A DNA stretch of 64,000 nt. It comes from an uncultured Lachnospiraceae bacterium. Lineage in GTDB: Bacteria > Bacillota > Clostridia > Lachnospirales > Lachnospiraceae. The DNA lies in the NCBI GenBank assembly GCA_947593735.1, contig CANQDT010000004.1:42321-106320 (forward strand), read 5' to 3'. A model generated the notes under the pieces. The model was not told where the DNA came from. It did not search any database and saw only the letters and a list, made by a program, of their open reading frames with translations. A program made the translations under genes and the position numbers. Numbering within the stretch: position 1 is the stretch's first letter; each line of letters begins with the position of its first letter. Shown piece after piece: positions 38,820 to 49,700 of the stretch.

Positions 38820-41800
38820 ATGTCAGAGATGAATCATGATACAAATGAACAACCGTTATTGTTTGACGCCATCAAGATCGGGCTGGCGTCGCCGGAAAAG
38901 ATCCGCGAGTGGTCCAGGGGCGAGGTAAAGAAGCCGGAGACGATCAATTACCGGACCTTAAAACCGGAGAAGGACGGATTGTTCTGCGAGCGGATCTTCG
39001 GTCCGAGCAAGGACTGGGAATGTCATTGTGGAAAATATAAGAAAATCCGTTATAAGGGCGTCATCTGCGACCGCTGCGGCGTTGAGGTCACGAAAGCGAA
39101 CGTGCGCCGGGAACGGATGGGGCACATCGAGCTTGCCGCTCCGGTATCCCATATCTGGTATTTCAAAGGGATCCCGAGCCGCATGGGGCTGGTGCTGGAC
39201 ATCTCCCCGAGAACGCTTGAGAAAGTGTTATATTTTGCGTCGCATATCGTACTGGAAGCGGACGAGGGATGTACGGTCAAATACAAACAGGTCCTCAGCG
39301 ACCAGGAATATCATGAAGCGCTTGAGGCGAACCCGCCCGGGTCGTTCCGGGTCGGGATGGGCGCCGAGGCGGTAAAGGAACTGCTCCAGGAGATCGATCT
39401 GGACAAGGAAGCCGCGGAGCTTTCCGCGGAACTGGAGGGCACGAACGGACAGAAACGCGCCCGCATCATCAAGAGGCTGGAAGTGATCGAGGCGTTCCGG
39501 GAATCCGACAACCGACCGGAATGGATGATCCTGGACGTTGTGCCGGTCATCCCGCCGGATATCCGCCCGATGGTCCAGCTGGACGGCGGCAGATTCGCGA
39601 CCAGCGATTTAAACGACCTGTACCGCAGGATCATCAACCGGAACAACCGCCTGAAACGGCTGCTGGAGCTCGGCGCGCCGGATATTATCGTGCGCAACGA
39701 AAAGCGGATGCTCCAGGAATCGGTTGACGCGCTGATCGACAACGGCCGCAGGGGGCGACCGGTGACAGGACCGGGCAACCGCGCGCTCAAGTCGCTGTCC
39801 GATATGCTGAAAGGAAAACAGGGACGGTTCCGCCAGAACCTGCTCGGCAAGCGCGTGGATTATTCCGGGCGTTCCGTTATCGTGGTCGGACCGGAACTGA
39901 AGATTTATCAGTGCGGACTTCCGAAAGAGATGGCGATCGAGCTGTTCAAGCCGTTCGTGATGAAAGAACTGGTGGCGAACAAGCTGGCGCACAACATCAA
40001 ATCGGCGAAAAAAATGGTCGAGAAGCTCCAGCCGGAGGTATGGGACGTTCTGGAGGACGTGATCAAAGAGCATCCGGTTATGCTGAACCGCGCCCCTACG
40101 CTGCACAGGCTCGGCATCCAGGCGTTTGAGCCGGTACTTGTGGAAGGAAAGGCGATCAAGCTCCATCCGCTGGTATGTACGGCGTACAACGCGGACTTTG
40201 ACGGGGACCAGATGGCAGTGCATCTTCCGCTGTCTGTGGAAGCGCAGTCGGAGTGCCGTTTTCTGCTCCTGTCCCCCAACAACCTGCTGAAACCGTCCGA
40301 TGGCGCGCCGGTAGCGGTGCCGTCGCAGGATATGGTACTCGGCATTTATTACCTGACGCTTGAGAAAGCAGGGGACAAAGGAGAGGGAAAAGCCTTCAAA
40401 TCACCCAACGAGGCATATCTTGCCTATGAGAATAAAGAGATCACCCTCCATGCGAAGATCCGGGTCCGCATGACGGGGACCCGCCCGGACGGCACGGTCG
40501 GGAACCGCACAATCGAGACGACGATGGGCCGTTTGCTGTTCAACGAGATCATTAGCCAGGATCTTGGGTTTGTCGATCGGTCGAAGGAAGAAAACTTCCT
40601 GCTGCCGGAGATCGACTTCCTTGTCGGCAAGAAGCAGCTGAAACAGATCCTGGATCGGTGCATCAATGTGCATGGGGCGACAAAAACCGCCGAAGTGCTG
40701 GATGATATCAAAGCGCTCGGCTATAAATTCGCGACGCAAGCCGCGCTGACGGTTTCCATTTCCGACATGACCGTGCCGGAGGAGAAAAAACAGATCCTTG
40801 CCGACGCGGAAGCGACGGTCGATACGATCACAAAAGAGTTCCGCCGTGGAAACCTGACGGAAGAAGAACGCTATAACGCTGTTGTCAAAACATGGTTCGC
40901 CGCCGACAACCTCCTGACGGAGAAGCTGATCAGCGGACTGGATCAGTATAACAATATCTTTATGATGGCGGACTCCGGCGCCCGTGGTTCCAACCAGCAG
41001 ATCAAGCAGCTGGCGGGAATGCGCGGACTGATGGCGGATACGTCCGGACGGACGATCGAGCTGCCGATCAAGTCCAACTTCCGGGAAGGGCTTGACGTAC
41101 TGGAGTATTTCATTTCCGCCCATGGCGCGCGGAAAGGTCTGTCGGACACGGCGCTCCGTACAGCGGATTCCGGTTACCTGACCAGACGTCTGGTGGACGT
41201 TTCCCAGGATTTGATCATCCGCGAGACGGACTGCTGTGAACACAGCCACGACGAGGTTCCGGGCATGTATGTCCAGGCGTTTATGGACGGTCAGGAAGTG
41301 ATCGAAAGCCTGGAGGAGCGGATCACCGGCAGATACGCGGCGGAGACGGTCCTGCATCCGGAAACAGGCGAGATCATTGTGAAAGCCAATCATATGATCA
41401 CGCCGAAACGCGCGGCGGCGATCGTCGCGGCGGGTTATACGAAAGTAAAAATCCGCACGATCCTGACCTGTAAATCCAAAGTCGGCGTCTGCGCGAAATG
41501 CTATGGCGCCAATATGGCGACCGGTCAGGCGGTACAGGTAGGAGAAGCGGTCGGGATCATCGCGGCACAGTCGATCGGCGAGCCGGGTACGCAGCTTACG
41601 ATGAGAACCTTCCATGCCGGCGGAGTTGCCGGAGACGATATCACGCAGGGCCTTCCGCGTGTTGAGGAGCTGTTTGAGGCGAGGAAGCCGAAAGGGCTCG
41701 CGATCATCGCGGAGATCGGCGGCACGGTCAGCATACAGGAAAATAAGAAAAAACGGGAAGTCGTGGTCTCCAACAGCGAAACAGGAGAATCGAAGACGTA

Positions 41801-42590
41801 CCTGATCCCCTACGGATCCCGTGTGAAAGTAGCAGACGGGCAGGAGCTGGAGGCAGGCGACGAGCTGACCGAGGGAAGCATCAACCCGCACGACCTGCTC
41901 CGGATCAAAGGCGTGCGCGCCGTACAGGACTATATGCTCCGGGAGGTACAGAGGGTTTACCGCCTCCAGGGCGTTGATATCAACGATAAGCACATAGAAG
42001 TGATCGTCCGCCAGATGCTGAAAAAAGTCCGGATCGAGGAAAGCGGCGATACCAATTACCTGCCGGGCACAATGGCGGATATTCTGGAATTTGAGGAAAA
42101 GAACGCGAAAGTGCAGGAGGAAGGCGGCGTTCCCGCGCAGGGAACCCAGATCATGCTTGGGATCACCAAAGCGTCCCTGGCGACCAATTCCTTCCTGTCC
42201 GCCGCCTCGTTCCAGGAGACGACGAAGGTGCTGACAGAAGCGGCGATCAAGGGCAAGGTGGATCCGCTGATCGGGCTGAAAGAAAACGTCCTGATCGGAA
42301 AACTGATCCCTGCGGGAACCGGTATGAAACGGTACCGCGATGTGAAGATCGAAGCGGACGAACCGGAGCTCCCGGAGGAAGCGCCGGATACGGAGGAGCC
42401 TGTGGCGGAGGAAGCGGGAGAACCTGCGGAGAGCGCGGCAGCTGCGGAAGAATCCGCCGCGCCGGACGGCGGCGCGGAACCTTCGGAACCGGACAGCGCA
42501 GACGCGGAAGCGGCGCAGCAGGACGAAGGGCAGGTTGAAGAACCTGCGGAAAAAGAACCGGAAGAAACCGAAGCGGACGCGGAGAAATAG
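38820..42590 (+). CDS. rpoC: RNA polymerase beta-prime subunit with acidic C-terminal tail
   Basis: This 1256-residue protein has the zinc site [20 protein letters not shown], the catalytic loop [15 protein letters not shown], and bridge and trigger-loop segments near [20 protein letters not shown]. The conserved body ends near residue 1170-1180. About 80 residues of Glu/Ala/Pro-rich sequence follow ([20 protein letters not shown] and similar), which is longer than usual. It starts 34 bp after rpoB behind GAAAGGAG. It ends at a bidirectional terminator shared with the AraC gene. Confidence 0.97.
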   Translation: MSEMNHDTNEQPLLFDAIKIGLASPEKIREWSRGEVKKPETINYRTLKPEKDGLFCERIFGPSKDWECHCGKYKKIRYKGVICDRCGVEVTKANVRRERMGHIELAAPVSHIWYFKGIPSRMGLVLDISPRTLEKVLYFASHIVLEADEGCTVKYKQVLSDQEYHEALEANPPGSFRVGMGAEAVKELLQEIDLDKEAAELSAELEGTNGQKRARIIKRLEVIEAFRESDNRPEWMILDVVPVIPPDIRPMVQLDGGRFATSDLNDLYRRIINRNNRLKRLLELGAPDIIVRNEKRMLQESVDALIDNGRRGRPVTGPGNRALKSLSDMLKGKQGRFRQNLLGKRVDYSGRSVIVVGPELKIYQCGLPKEMAIELFKPFVMKELVANKLAHNIKSAKKMVEKLQPEVWDVLEDVIKEHPVMLNRAPTLHRLGIQAFEPVLVEGKAIKLHPLVCTAYNADFDGDQMAVHLPLSVEAQSECRFLLLSPNNLLKPSDGAPVAVPSQDMVLGIYYLTLEKAGDKGEGKAFKSPNEAYLAYENKEITLHAKIRVRMTGTRPDGTVGNRTIETTMGRLLFNEIISQDLGFVDRSKEENFLLPEIDFLVGKKQLKQILDRCINVHGATKTAEVLDDIKALGYKFATQAALTVSISDMTVPEEKKQILADAEATVDTITKEFRRGNLTEEERYNAVVKTWFAADNLLTEKLISGLDQYNNIFMMADSGARGSNQQIKQLAGMRGLMADTSGRTIELPIKSNFREGLDVLEYFISAHGARKGLSDTALRTADSGYLTRRLVDVSQDLIIRETDCCEHSHDEVPGMYVQAFMDGQEVIESLEERITGRYAAETVLHPETGEIIVKANHMITPKRAAAIVAAGYTKVKIRTILTCKSKVGVCAKCYGANMATGQAVQVGEAVGIIAAQSIGEPGTQLTMRTFHAGGVAGDDITQGLPRVEELFEARKPKGLAIIAEIGGTVSIQENKKKREVVVSNSETGESKTYLIPYGSRVKVADGQELEAGDELTEGSINPHDLLRIKGVRAVQDYMLREVQRVYRLQGVDINDKHIEVIVRQMLKKVRIEESGDTNYLPGTMADILEFEEKNAKVQEEGGVPAQGTQIMLGITKASLATNSFLSAASFQETTKVLTEAAIKGKVDPLIGLKENVLIGKLIPAGTGMKRYRDVKIEADEPELPEEAPDTEEPVAEEAGEPAESAAAAEESAAPDGGAEPSEPDSADAEAAQQDEGQVEEPAEKEPEETEADAEK

Positions 42591-42642
42591 GAGCCGCGGA
42601 GCCGGACAGGCAGCAAAAAATCAGAAAAATAAGAAACAGATA

Positions 42643-42693
42643 AAAAAACGGAACCATCCGATCCGGATCGCGGAGCGGATGGTTCCGTTTTTT
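42643..42693. terminator. Bidirectional terminator between rpoC and the AraC gene
   Basis: A perfect stem A6-CGGAACCATCCG / CGGATGGTTCCG-T6 has a 15-base loop. The A and T tracts serve both strands. Confidence 0.9.
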
Positions 42694-42696
42694 GTC

Positions 42697-43551
42697 TCAG
42701 AGCTGTTCGAGATACTTCTTTGGGGTTGTGCCGCTGATCTCCTTAAATACCCGGTAAAACGTGCTCTGGCTGTCAAAGCCGGACTGGAAGCAGGCTTCCG
42801 TGATGGAAGAACCGCCCTCCAGCAGCTTTTTTGCCTGAATGATGCGGAGCGTATTGACATAGGTATTGAAGTTTGTATTGAGTTTGTTTGTAAAAATACG
42901 GGACAGATAATAGCGGCTTGTCCCGACTGCCCGCGCGACATGGTCCCTGGTGATGGATTCGGTATAGTGGTTATGGATATAGGTCAGCGCTTTCTGGATG
43001 ATCTGACCCCTGTCCTCAAACTGCGCGTCCGTCAGGGAAAGGCATGGGAAGATACGGCTGCAGATGATATGGAGATAGCCGATCATCAGGCCGGGGTCAA
43101 AATGGATATTTTTGTAAGTGACGCCGGGAGAGCTTGCGCCCATATCCGGTTTGTAGGAAAAAGGAAGCTGTCCCGCGAGGATTTCCTCCGGAATAAGGGA
43201 TCGGATGATATAGAGGATATCCGGATGGACCTGTTCGGGGGAAAGGAAAGGGGACGCCGGCTCTTTCCGGCTGATCGTTTTGTTATAATAAAGGATCATT
43301 TCCGGGCTGAATACCATATAAAAGACATAATTATCCGCGTCCGAAATGTAATGATGCATCTGATTGGGGAAGATCAGGGCGAGGCTTCCCTTGCGGAGCA
43401 GCGCCGTATGATCCTCGATCGTAATTTTGATCTCCCCGTCCAGGACATATAATAGTTCGGCGCCCCGCTCAAAATGCGCGGGATAATTGAAATTTTTGCG
43501 GAGATTAAATTCAAAAGCTCTCTGCCCGGAAAAGACGTTATATTCGCCCAT
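42697..43551 (-). CDS. AraC-family transcriptional regulator of the lyase island
   Basis: This 284-residue protein has an N-terminal cupin domain (GAELLYVLDGEIKITIEDH, LALIFPNQMHHYIS) and a C-terminal HTH pair (ITRDHVARAVGTSRYYLSRI and ITEACFQSGFDSQSTFYRVF, then SGTTPKKYLEQL). It is an AraC-type activator, probably responding to an oligosaccharide. The start at 43551 follows AAGGAG. It diverges from the 2416-residue lyase gene with a 171-bp shared upstream region, so that gene is its likely target. Confidence 0.92.
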   Translation of the reverse strand: MGEYNVFSGQRAFEFNLRKNFNYPAHFERGAELLYVLDGEIKITIEDHTALLRKGSLALIFPNQMHHYISDADNYVFYMVFSPEMILYYNKTISRKEPASPFLSPEQVHPDILYIIRSLIPEEILAGQLPFSYKPDMGASSPGVTYKNIHFDPGLMIGYLHIICSRIFPCLSLTDAQFEDRGQIIQKALTYIHNHYTESITRDHVARAVGTSRYYLSRIFTNKLNTNFNTYVNTLRIIQAKKLLEGGSSITEACFQSGFDSQSTFYRVFKEISGTTPKKYLEQL

Positions 43552-43722
43552 AACTGCCGCTCCTTCTTTTTTCTTTCACTATAACACAAAATGATAATAA
43601 ATTACAGTGGAAATAATAAGATTTAAAAATCCTTTTTTGATAAAATGTATACAAAGTAAATTGCGGTAATGGGCTATTTGATTTATTTTGCACAATAAAA
43701 AGAAAGAAAGAGGGAATGAAGA

Positions 43723-46700
43723 ATGCGCACAAAGCAGGAATTTACGGTGCAGTCACGATTGCTGAGAAAACTGATCAGCATGATCCTGGCCGTGGCGATG
43801 GTGCTTAGCAGCGGTGCTTTCGCACAGCTCGCGCCGGTCGTCCGCGCGGCTACGGAGAGTGAAACCAGCTGGGAGGAGGATGGCCACCATTATACCAAAT
43901 TTATTATAAATGCGGACATCTCCCTGTCGGTACAGAATGGCGCGAGCGCCGGGACTGTGCTGTACAGCCCGACGAAGGAAGATTATACGATCGGCCGCGG
44001 GCGCGTGCATTATGTGCAGTATGACCTGACGAAGGTGATCAACGCGCTCAAAGCGGACGACAGCATGAATGTGTCCGAAGCGCTGGTTTATCTGACCAAA
44101 GAGAAATCCAACGGGCATACGACCGAGCTGCGTTATATTCCGTATAATGAATGGGCGGAAACGCCGGACAAAGTGACCTACAATTCCATGGACGCCGCGA
44201 TCGAGGGCGGGCAGTTCGCCCCGGAGATCCTGTACAGCTTTCCGACGACAGGACTCGGGACGAACAAAGCGTTCAGCGCGAACGCGACCCGCGCGATCAC
44301 GCGGGAGAACGCGGAAAAGAACGGGACGAAATTTTCATTCAGCTTTACCGGCGCTTATACGTCGGGGACGCTGACGAATGGAGAGGAAGACGGACTGGAC
44401 ATCTATTCCGCCGTTGCATCGAATGAGAGCTACCGGCCGTATATGGAGATCACGATCGTCGATATGGAACCGGATGAAATTGACAAGACGCAGAACCGGA
44501 TCCGGGCGCAGGGCGTGGCGGACAGCCTTTCTTCCACCTATACGGGCATGGCGCTCGACGCGGATCTGGGCCTGCCGACGGAGAGCCTCGGCGTAGACAT
44601 CGAATGGGAATCCTCCGATCCGGGCGCGATGGAGATCGTCCGGGATCCGGACGGGACCGTATATGGGAAAGTGACGCGCCAGCCGGAAGACGGGGACGAC
44701 GTAAGGGTCACGCTGACGGCGTCCTGCTCCTACGGCGAGGGAGCGAACCGCCAGACGGTGAAGCAGGAGATCGTCGTTACGGTCATCAAGATGAATTCCA
44801 ACCTGTATCCGCTGGATATCGTCGGCACACAGAACTCTGCCAACGCCAACAAGACGCTGCGCGATACGACAGCGGAGGTTGGACGCGGGCGGAGCATTGT
44901 CGCGAAATTTGACATCAGCACAGTGCCTGCGACGTCGTCCGCGATATATGTACATATTGAAAACGTGAGCGGCAACAACAATCAGGCAATCCCGTCGAAG
45001 GTGTTTATGCTGCCCGGCACATTCGACATTACGGATGTGACGCACAACAAGATCTTCGCGTCGGACGCGTTTGAGGAATTTGTGGTCGACGGCGGCGAGT
45101 TCATCGGAGGGTCGGTTACGATCCCGAAGAAACAGAATACGGGCGAGCTGGAGGTAACGAGAGCAGTCCTGAAAGCGAAACGGCTCGGCTGGGATACGGT
45201 CGTAATCGGCTTCGCGGGCGACTGGGCAGGCGACGGTACCGGAAAGATCGCAACGAATACATGGACCAATGCCAATCAGAAGACCTATCTGCATTATGAA
45301 AGCAGCACGGCGGAGAAGAACGTGGAAAAAGCGTTCGCGGAGGCTTCTGTGATCGATGGGACCGTCGTATATGACGACTTTGAGATACCGGTCGATACGG
45401 CTGCCGGAGCCGTCATCGAATGGACGAGCGATTCCACGTACGCGCAGATCGACGGAAGCACTGTGCGCGTACAGAGACCGACCGGGCTGAAAGACGAACT
45501 GGTCACATTTACTGTTACGGTTACTTACGGAGAGGTCACGGATTCGAGAACTTATACGGTTACGATCCCGACGACCTATAATGAAGTCTCGCCTTATCTG
45601 GAGGCGTCCCTGGAACGCATGATCGAGAAAGCGGGACAGCTGATGGATCTGGCGGTCGCGGACCATGAATACAGCGAGGAAGAGCTGTCGGCAGATTTCA
45701 ATGATTATCTGCTGCGCAAGACGGTTCCTGTCTTTGAAGAGAACGGGACGTTCGTCGATACGACAGGAGCGGAGACCGCGCAGACATATCAGCTGGTGAA
45801 GCAGACGGAGGAAACGGTGCCGAGGATCGACCTTACGATCGAGGATGACGAGCGCCAGCTCGGACAGCTGTCCAAAGAACGGTACCAGGATCTGGTAGAC
45901 GCGTACGACGCGGCGAGCAATGTCCTGAGCGACCGCGCCGAGGATCAGTATTCTGCGGAAATCCAGCATCTGCTCCGCGCCGGATATGAATTTATCAAAT
46001 CCGGTAAGGCGGACGATACATTATATACGAACAAAGTGAGCGCGAGCGACCTGTGGAAGCTGCCGGCGGTCGCGAGCGACGACACGGGCGTGGCTGACGA
46101 CGCGACGGGCTTCAATACGGGCGCGCGCCGGTATGAGAAAGTAAAGATCCTGCCGGGCGACGAGCTGGCGTATTCCTCTTACCGTGCGTACGAGGAAGGC
46201 CTTGTATGGAAAGCTTACGCGCTGATGGCGATCGAGCCGGAGCTTTATCCGCAGTCCGCGAAGGACGCCCTGATGGAGAAGGTCGGAGACGCGGAGCGCG
46301 CACTGAAGGGAACCTATTATATTATGTACGCGAAATCCCGCCAGTTCTTCCAGTCAAGACCGGACGAGCAGATCCAGCGGACGACGCTGTATCAGGATAA
46401 ATCCCCGAACTTCTACGACTGGGAATACGGGCTCGCGCCGTGTATCAGCTGGTACCGCAAGCAGAGCCGCGCGGCGGAAGTGTCCTACGCGATCCGGGGC
46501 GGCGTCGATGAGAATACATTGAATTATGAGCTGGTCACGAACCTGACCAATCAGGGGACGATCAACAACAACCAGACAAACGGAAGCTGGATCACAAGCG
46601 GACAGGAAGGCGAGCTTGGATGGCGGCTGACCTTTATGCAGTATAATCTGAAAGCGTTTACCGACATCGCGCCGATCTATTCCGCCGATATCTGGTCGAC

Positions 46701-49700
46701 GAATACGCAGTCCAGTTATTTCCTTGCCGAATACCGCCTGGAGGCGAACGAGCCGGTAGACTATTACATGGCGAACGGCGTATATGAGAACAAAGGCGAA
46801 TGGCTGTACAAGATGACGCAGTCATACGGCGGGGCGACCGTTAAGATCTGCGTGCTGGACGGCGTGCTCAAGAGAGTATACGAGGGCGCGGATGCCGTTA
46901 CATTCTCGCTGAGGAATATCGATCCGCAGGGCAATTCCAAGACGGACGTTTATTCGTCGCGGGGCGCGACGACCGTCGATAACAAGGGCCAGCTGTATAT
47001 CATTCTGGAGAAGATCAACCAGAATGCGCTGGCGGAGGAGATTGACGCGGAAGTTGAGGAAGAGACCGCGTGGATCGAGGAGTTGAGAGCAGACGGCAAA
47101 GTCTATACGGGCGACGTCAGCAGCGCGATCCCGGGCGCGTATCCGAAAGAAAAGGTCGATGCGGTCCAGGATGCGATCGACGCGTTAAAGAGCGGCAAAA
47201 ACAGCAAGGGCAGCTACGAGCTCTGCGCGCTCCTGAAGAATCTGGACGATGCGGTTCTGGCGCTGCAGGATTCGATCGTTCTCTCTACCGACGTGGACGA
47301 AAAGAACAACCTGTTCTTCTCCGCGGAAGAGATCGAACAGATGAAAAAACGGGTCGAGGAGGATCCGGAATTAAACCGGGCGTACAACGAGATCAAGAAT
47401 ATCGCGGACCAGCAGGATCCGGAAGAGATGATGCAGCTGCGGTACGACAAGCTGGATAATGAGACGGAAGTCCTCGATAACAAATATAAGATGTGGTACG
47501 GCGCGTCCAACTGCAACCTGACGCCGAAGCAATCCGGTCTTACCAATATGAAGAAGGCTTATGTGACCGTTACGCTCCCGGCAAAACTCAATGAGGAAGC
47601 GGGTCTCGGGCACGCGTGGTTCGACGCGATCTCCCTGTCGGCAAACTCCGGCGCGGAGATGGTCGTGCCGAACAACATTTACCGGTACGGGCAGTCGGCG
47701 ACACAGCCGGCGAACTGGAACGCGTATGTCTATGACGCGGAGACCAATGAGGAACTGATCAACCTTGGAAAAGGGACTTACAATACGACCCTGCCGGTAC
47801 GGGATGAAAAGGGAGATCCGGTACAGGACGCAAACGGAAGAACTGTTTATAAGACGACCCCGCTGAAGAAAGACGGTAAGATTTCGGATTATGTAAAATG
47901 GCAGACCGGAAACGCGGCGCTTGCGTCGTCCGGTTCCAACTCCATTTATCTGTGCAATCCGTCAAGCGAGACCTACGCCGTATGGAAGTCCGACATCTTT
48001 GAATTCCCGCTGGACGACTATACGATGAGCTTCCAGGTGAAGCAGAGCGGCAAGTTCAACATCGGCGGCGTGGAAGTGCAGTTCCACTATCTTGACGAGA
48101 ATAATCAGGAGATCGGGCAGTCGTCGTCGTTCTGGACGGACGTTGTCGGAAATATCACCGGATTTACAAGCTCCAATATGGCGTATCAGTGCGCGACGGT
48201 CGCGTATCTGTTTACAGGCGATGAGAAATACGCGAAGATCGCGAAAGCATGTATGTATACCTATCTGGAGGAAGCGCTTCTCGGTGCGCACTCCTGGGAG
48301 AATAATTACCGCCATGGGCGGCCGGCGTACGGCGACGTCTTCGGCGCGGTGCAGAACGGGCGGTCCGGCGCGACGCTCGGAACCATGTACGCCGTTATGA
48401 AAGACGTACGGCTGAGCAACGGGGCCCCGCTCTGGAGCATTGAAGAGAAGAAGCAGCTTGTGGAATGTATCCGGCTCTTCTGCGGCGACCTGATGGACGT
48501 CCGCGACCGGTCCCACCTGCCTTACAGCGTGGCGGCATATAATGTCGGCAACTGGGAGACAGACCAGACGATGGGCGCGACGATGATGGGTATGGCGTTC
48601 GCGCATGATAAGGGCAGAGCCTATACCGATGAAGAAGTGATCGCCGCCGGATATGTGACGGAAGACGGAAAAGCGGATCGCGACGCGCTCGAGCAGGATA
48701 TCACGCTGGATCACGCGACGCGCTATATCCATAACGGACAGCTGATCATCAAGGCTGCGATGGCAGCCGGCATCCGCGACGACGGCGCATGGCCGGAGTC
48801 GCTGAACTACCACAGCGCGATGCTTGAGAAGCTCGGGACGTTCTCCCACGCGAACCGTTTCGCGACGGGCGTCGATTTCTGGACGATCACAAGGACATAT
48901 GATGATCCGGAGACGCAGAAACAGTACGGGCAGCTTGGCTCCCTGGCGAAGATGCTGAAATATTATACGATGGTGCAGGCGCCGCGGTTTACAAACGGAA
49001 ACGCGTCGGGTCCCGGCTTCGGGGACGGACATTATTATTCCGGATCCAATTATAAATATGCCGGCGCGTACTGGCACGAGATGTATGAGACGTATGAAAA
49101 ACTGAAAGCCGAGGGCGATCTGGAAGCGGCGGAGCAGTACCATATCCTTGCCCGCGACCTGTACGGGTGCTGGAACCGTTCCGGACGGCAGAGACCGCAG
49201 CAGGCGAACGAAGAAAATATCATGCAGGTATTTTTCGTCTACGCCGACTGGCCGGAAGATGACAAGGCGTTCCTCGATACATTCAGCGAGAACCAGACGT
49301 CGAATGATTATATGAAGTACTTCGGTACTTATATCATGAGAAACAACTTTGACGTTGTGGATGAGAGAACCGGCAAATATAAGGAAAGCTATGTAGCGTT
49401 CATGGCGCAGCTTCAGGCGACCGGACACAACCATTACGACGAGGGATCGTTCCTGCTCTACGCGGACAGCGTTCCGCTTGTGGCGGATCCCGGTATGGAT
49501 AACTACTGGTCGGCAGGAAAGACGTCGCTCCTGTCTTCGGACTGCCATTCCACGGTGCAGCTGAAGAAGGACGCGAGCAGTTATGCAAGCGTCAATACAA
49601 GCGTGAAGGATGTCGACTGGTTCTCGTCCGACAAGATGGATAAGGTCCGGACGACGCTGACATATCAGCAGTCGGTTCCGGGCGAGGTCGTCCGCAATTA

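Noticed and set aside
42535..43452. A 305-codon plus-strand frame after rpoC
   Set aside because: It crosses a strong terminator and lies opposite a clear AraC-family gene on the minus strand.
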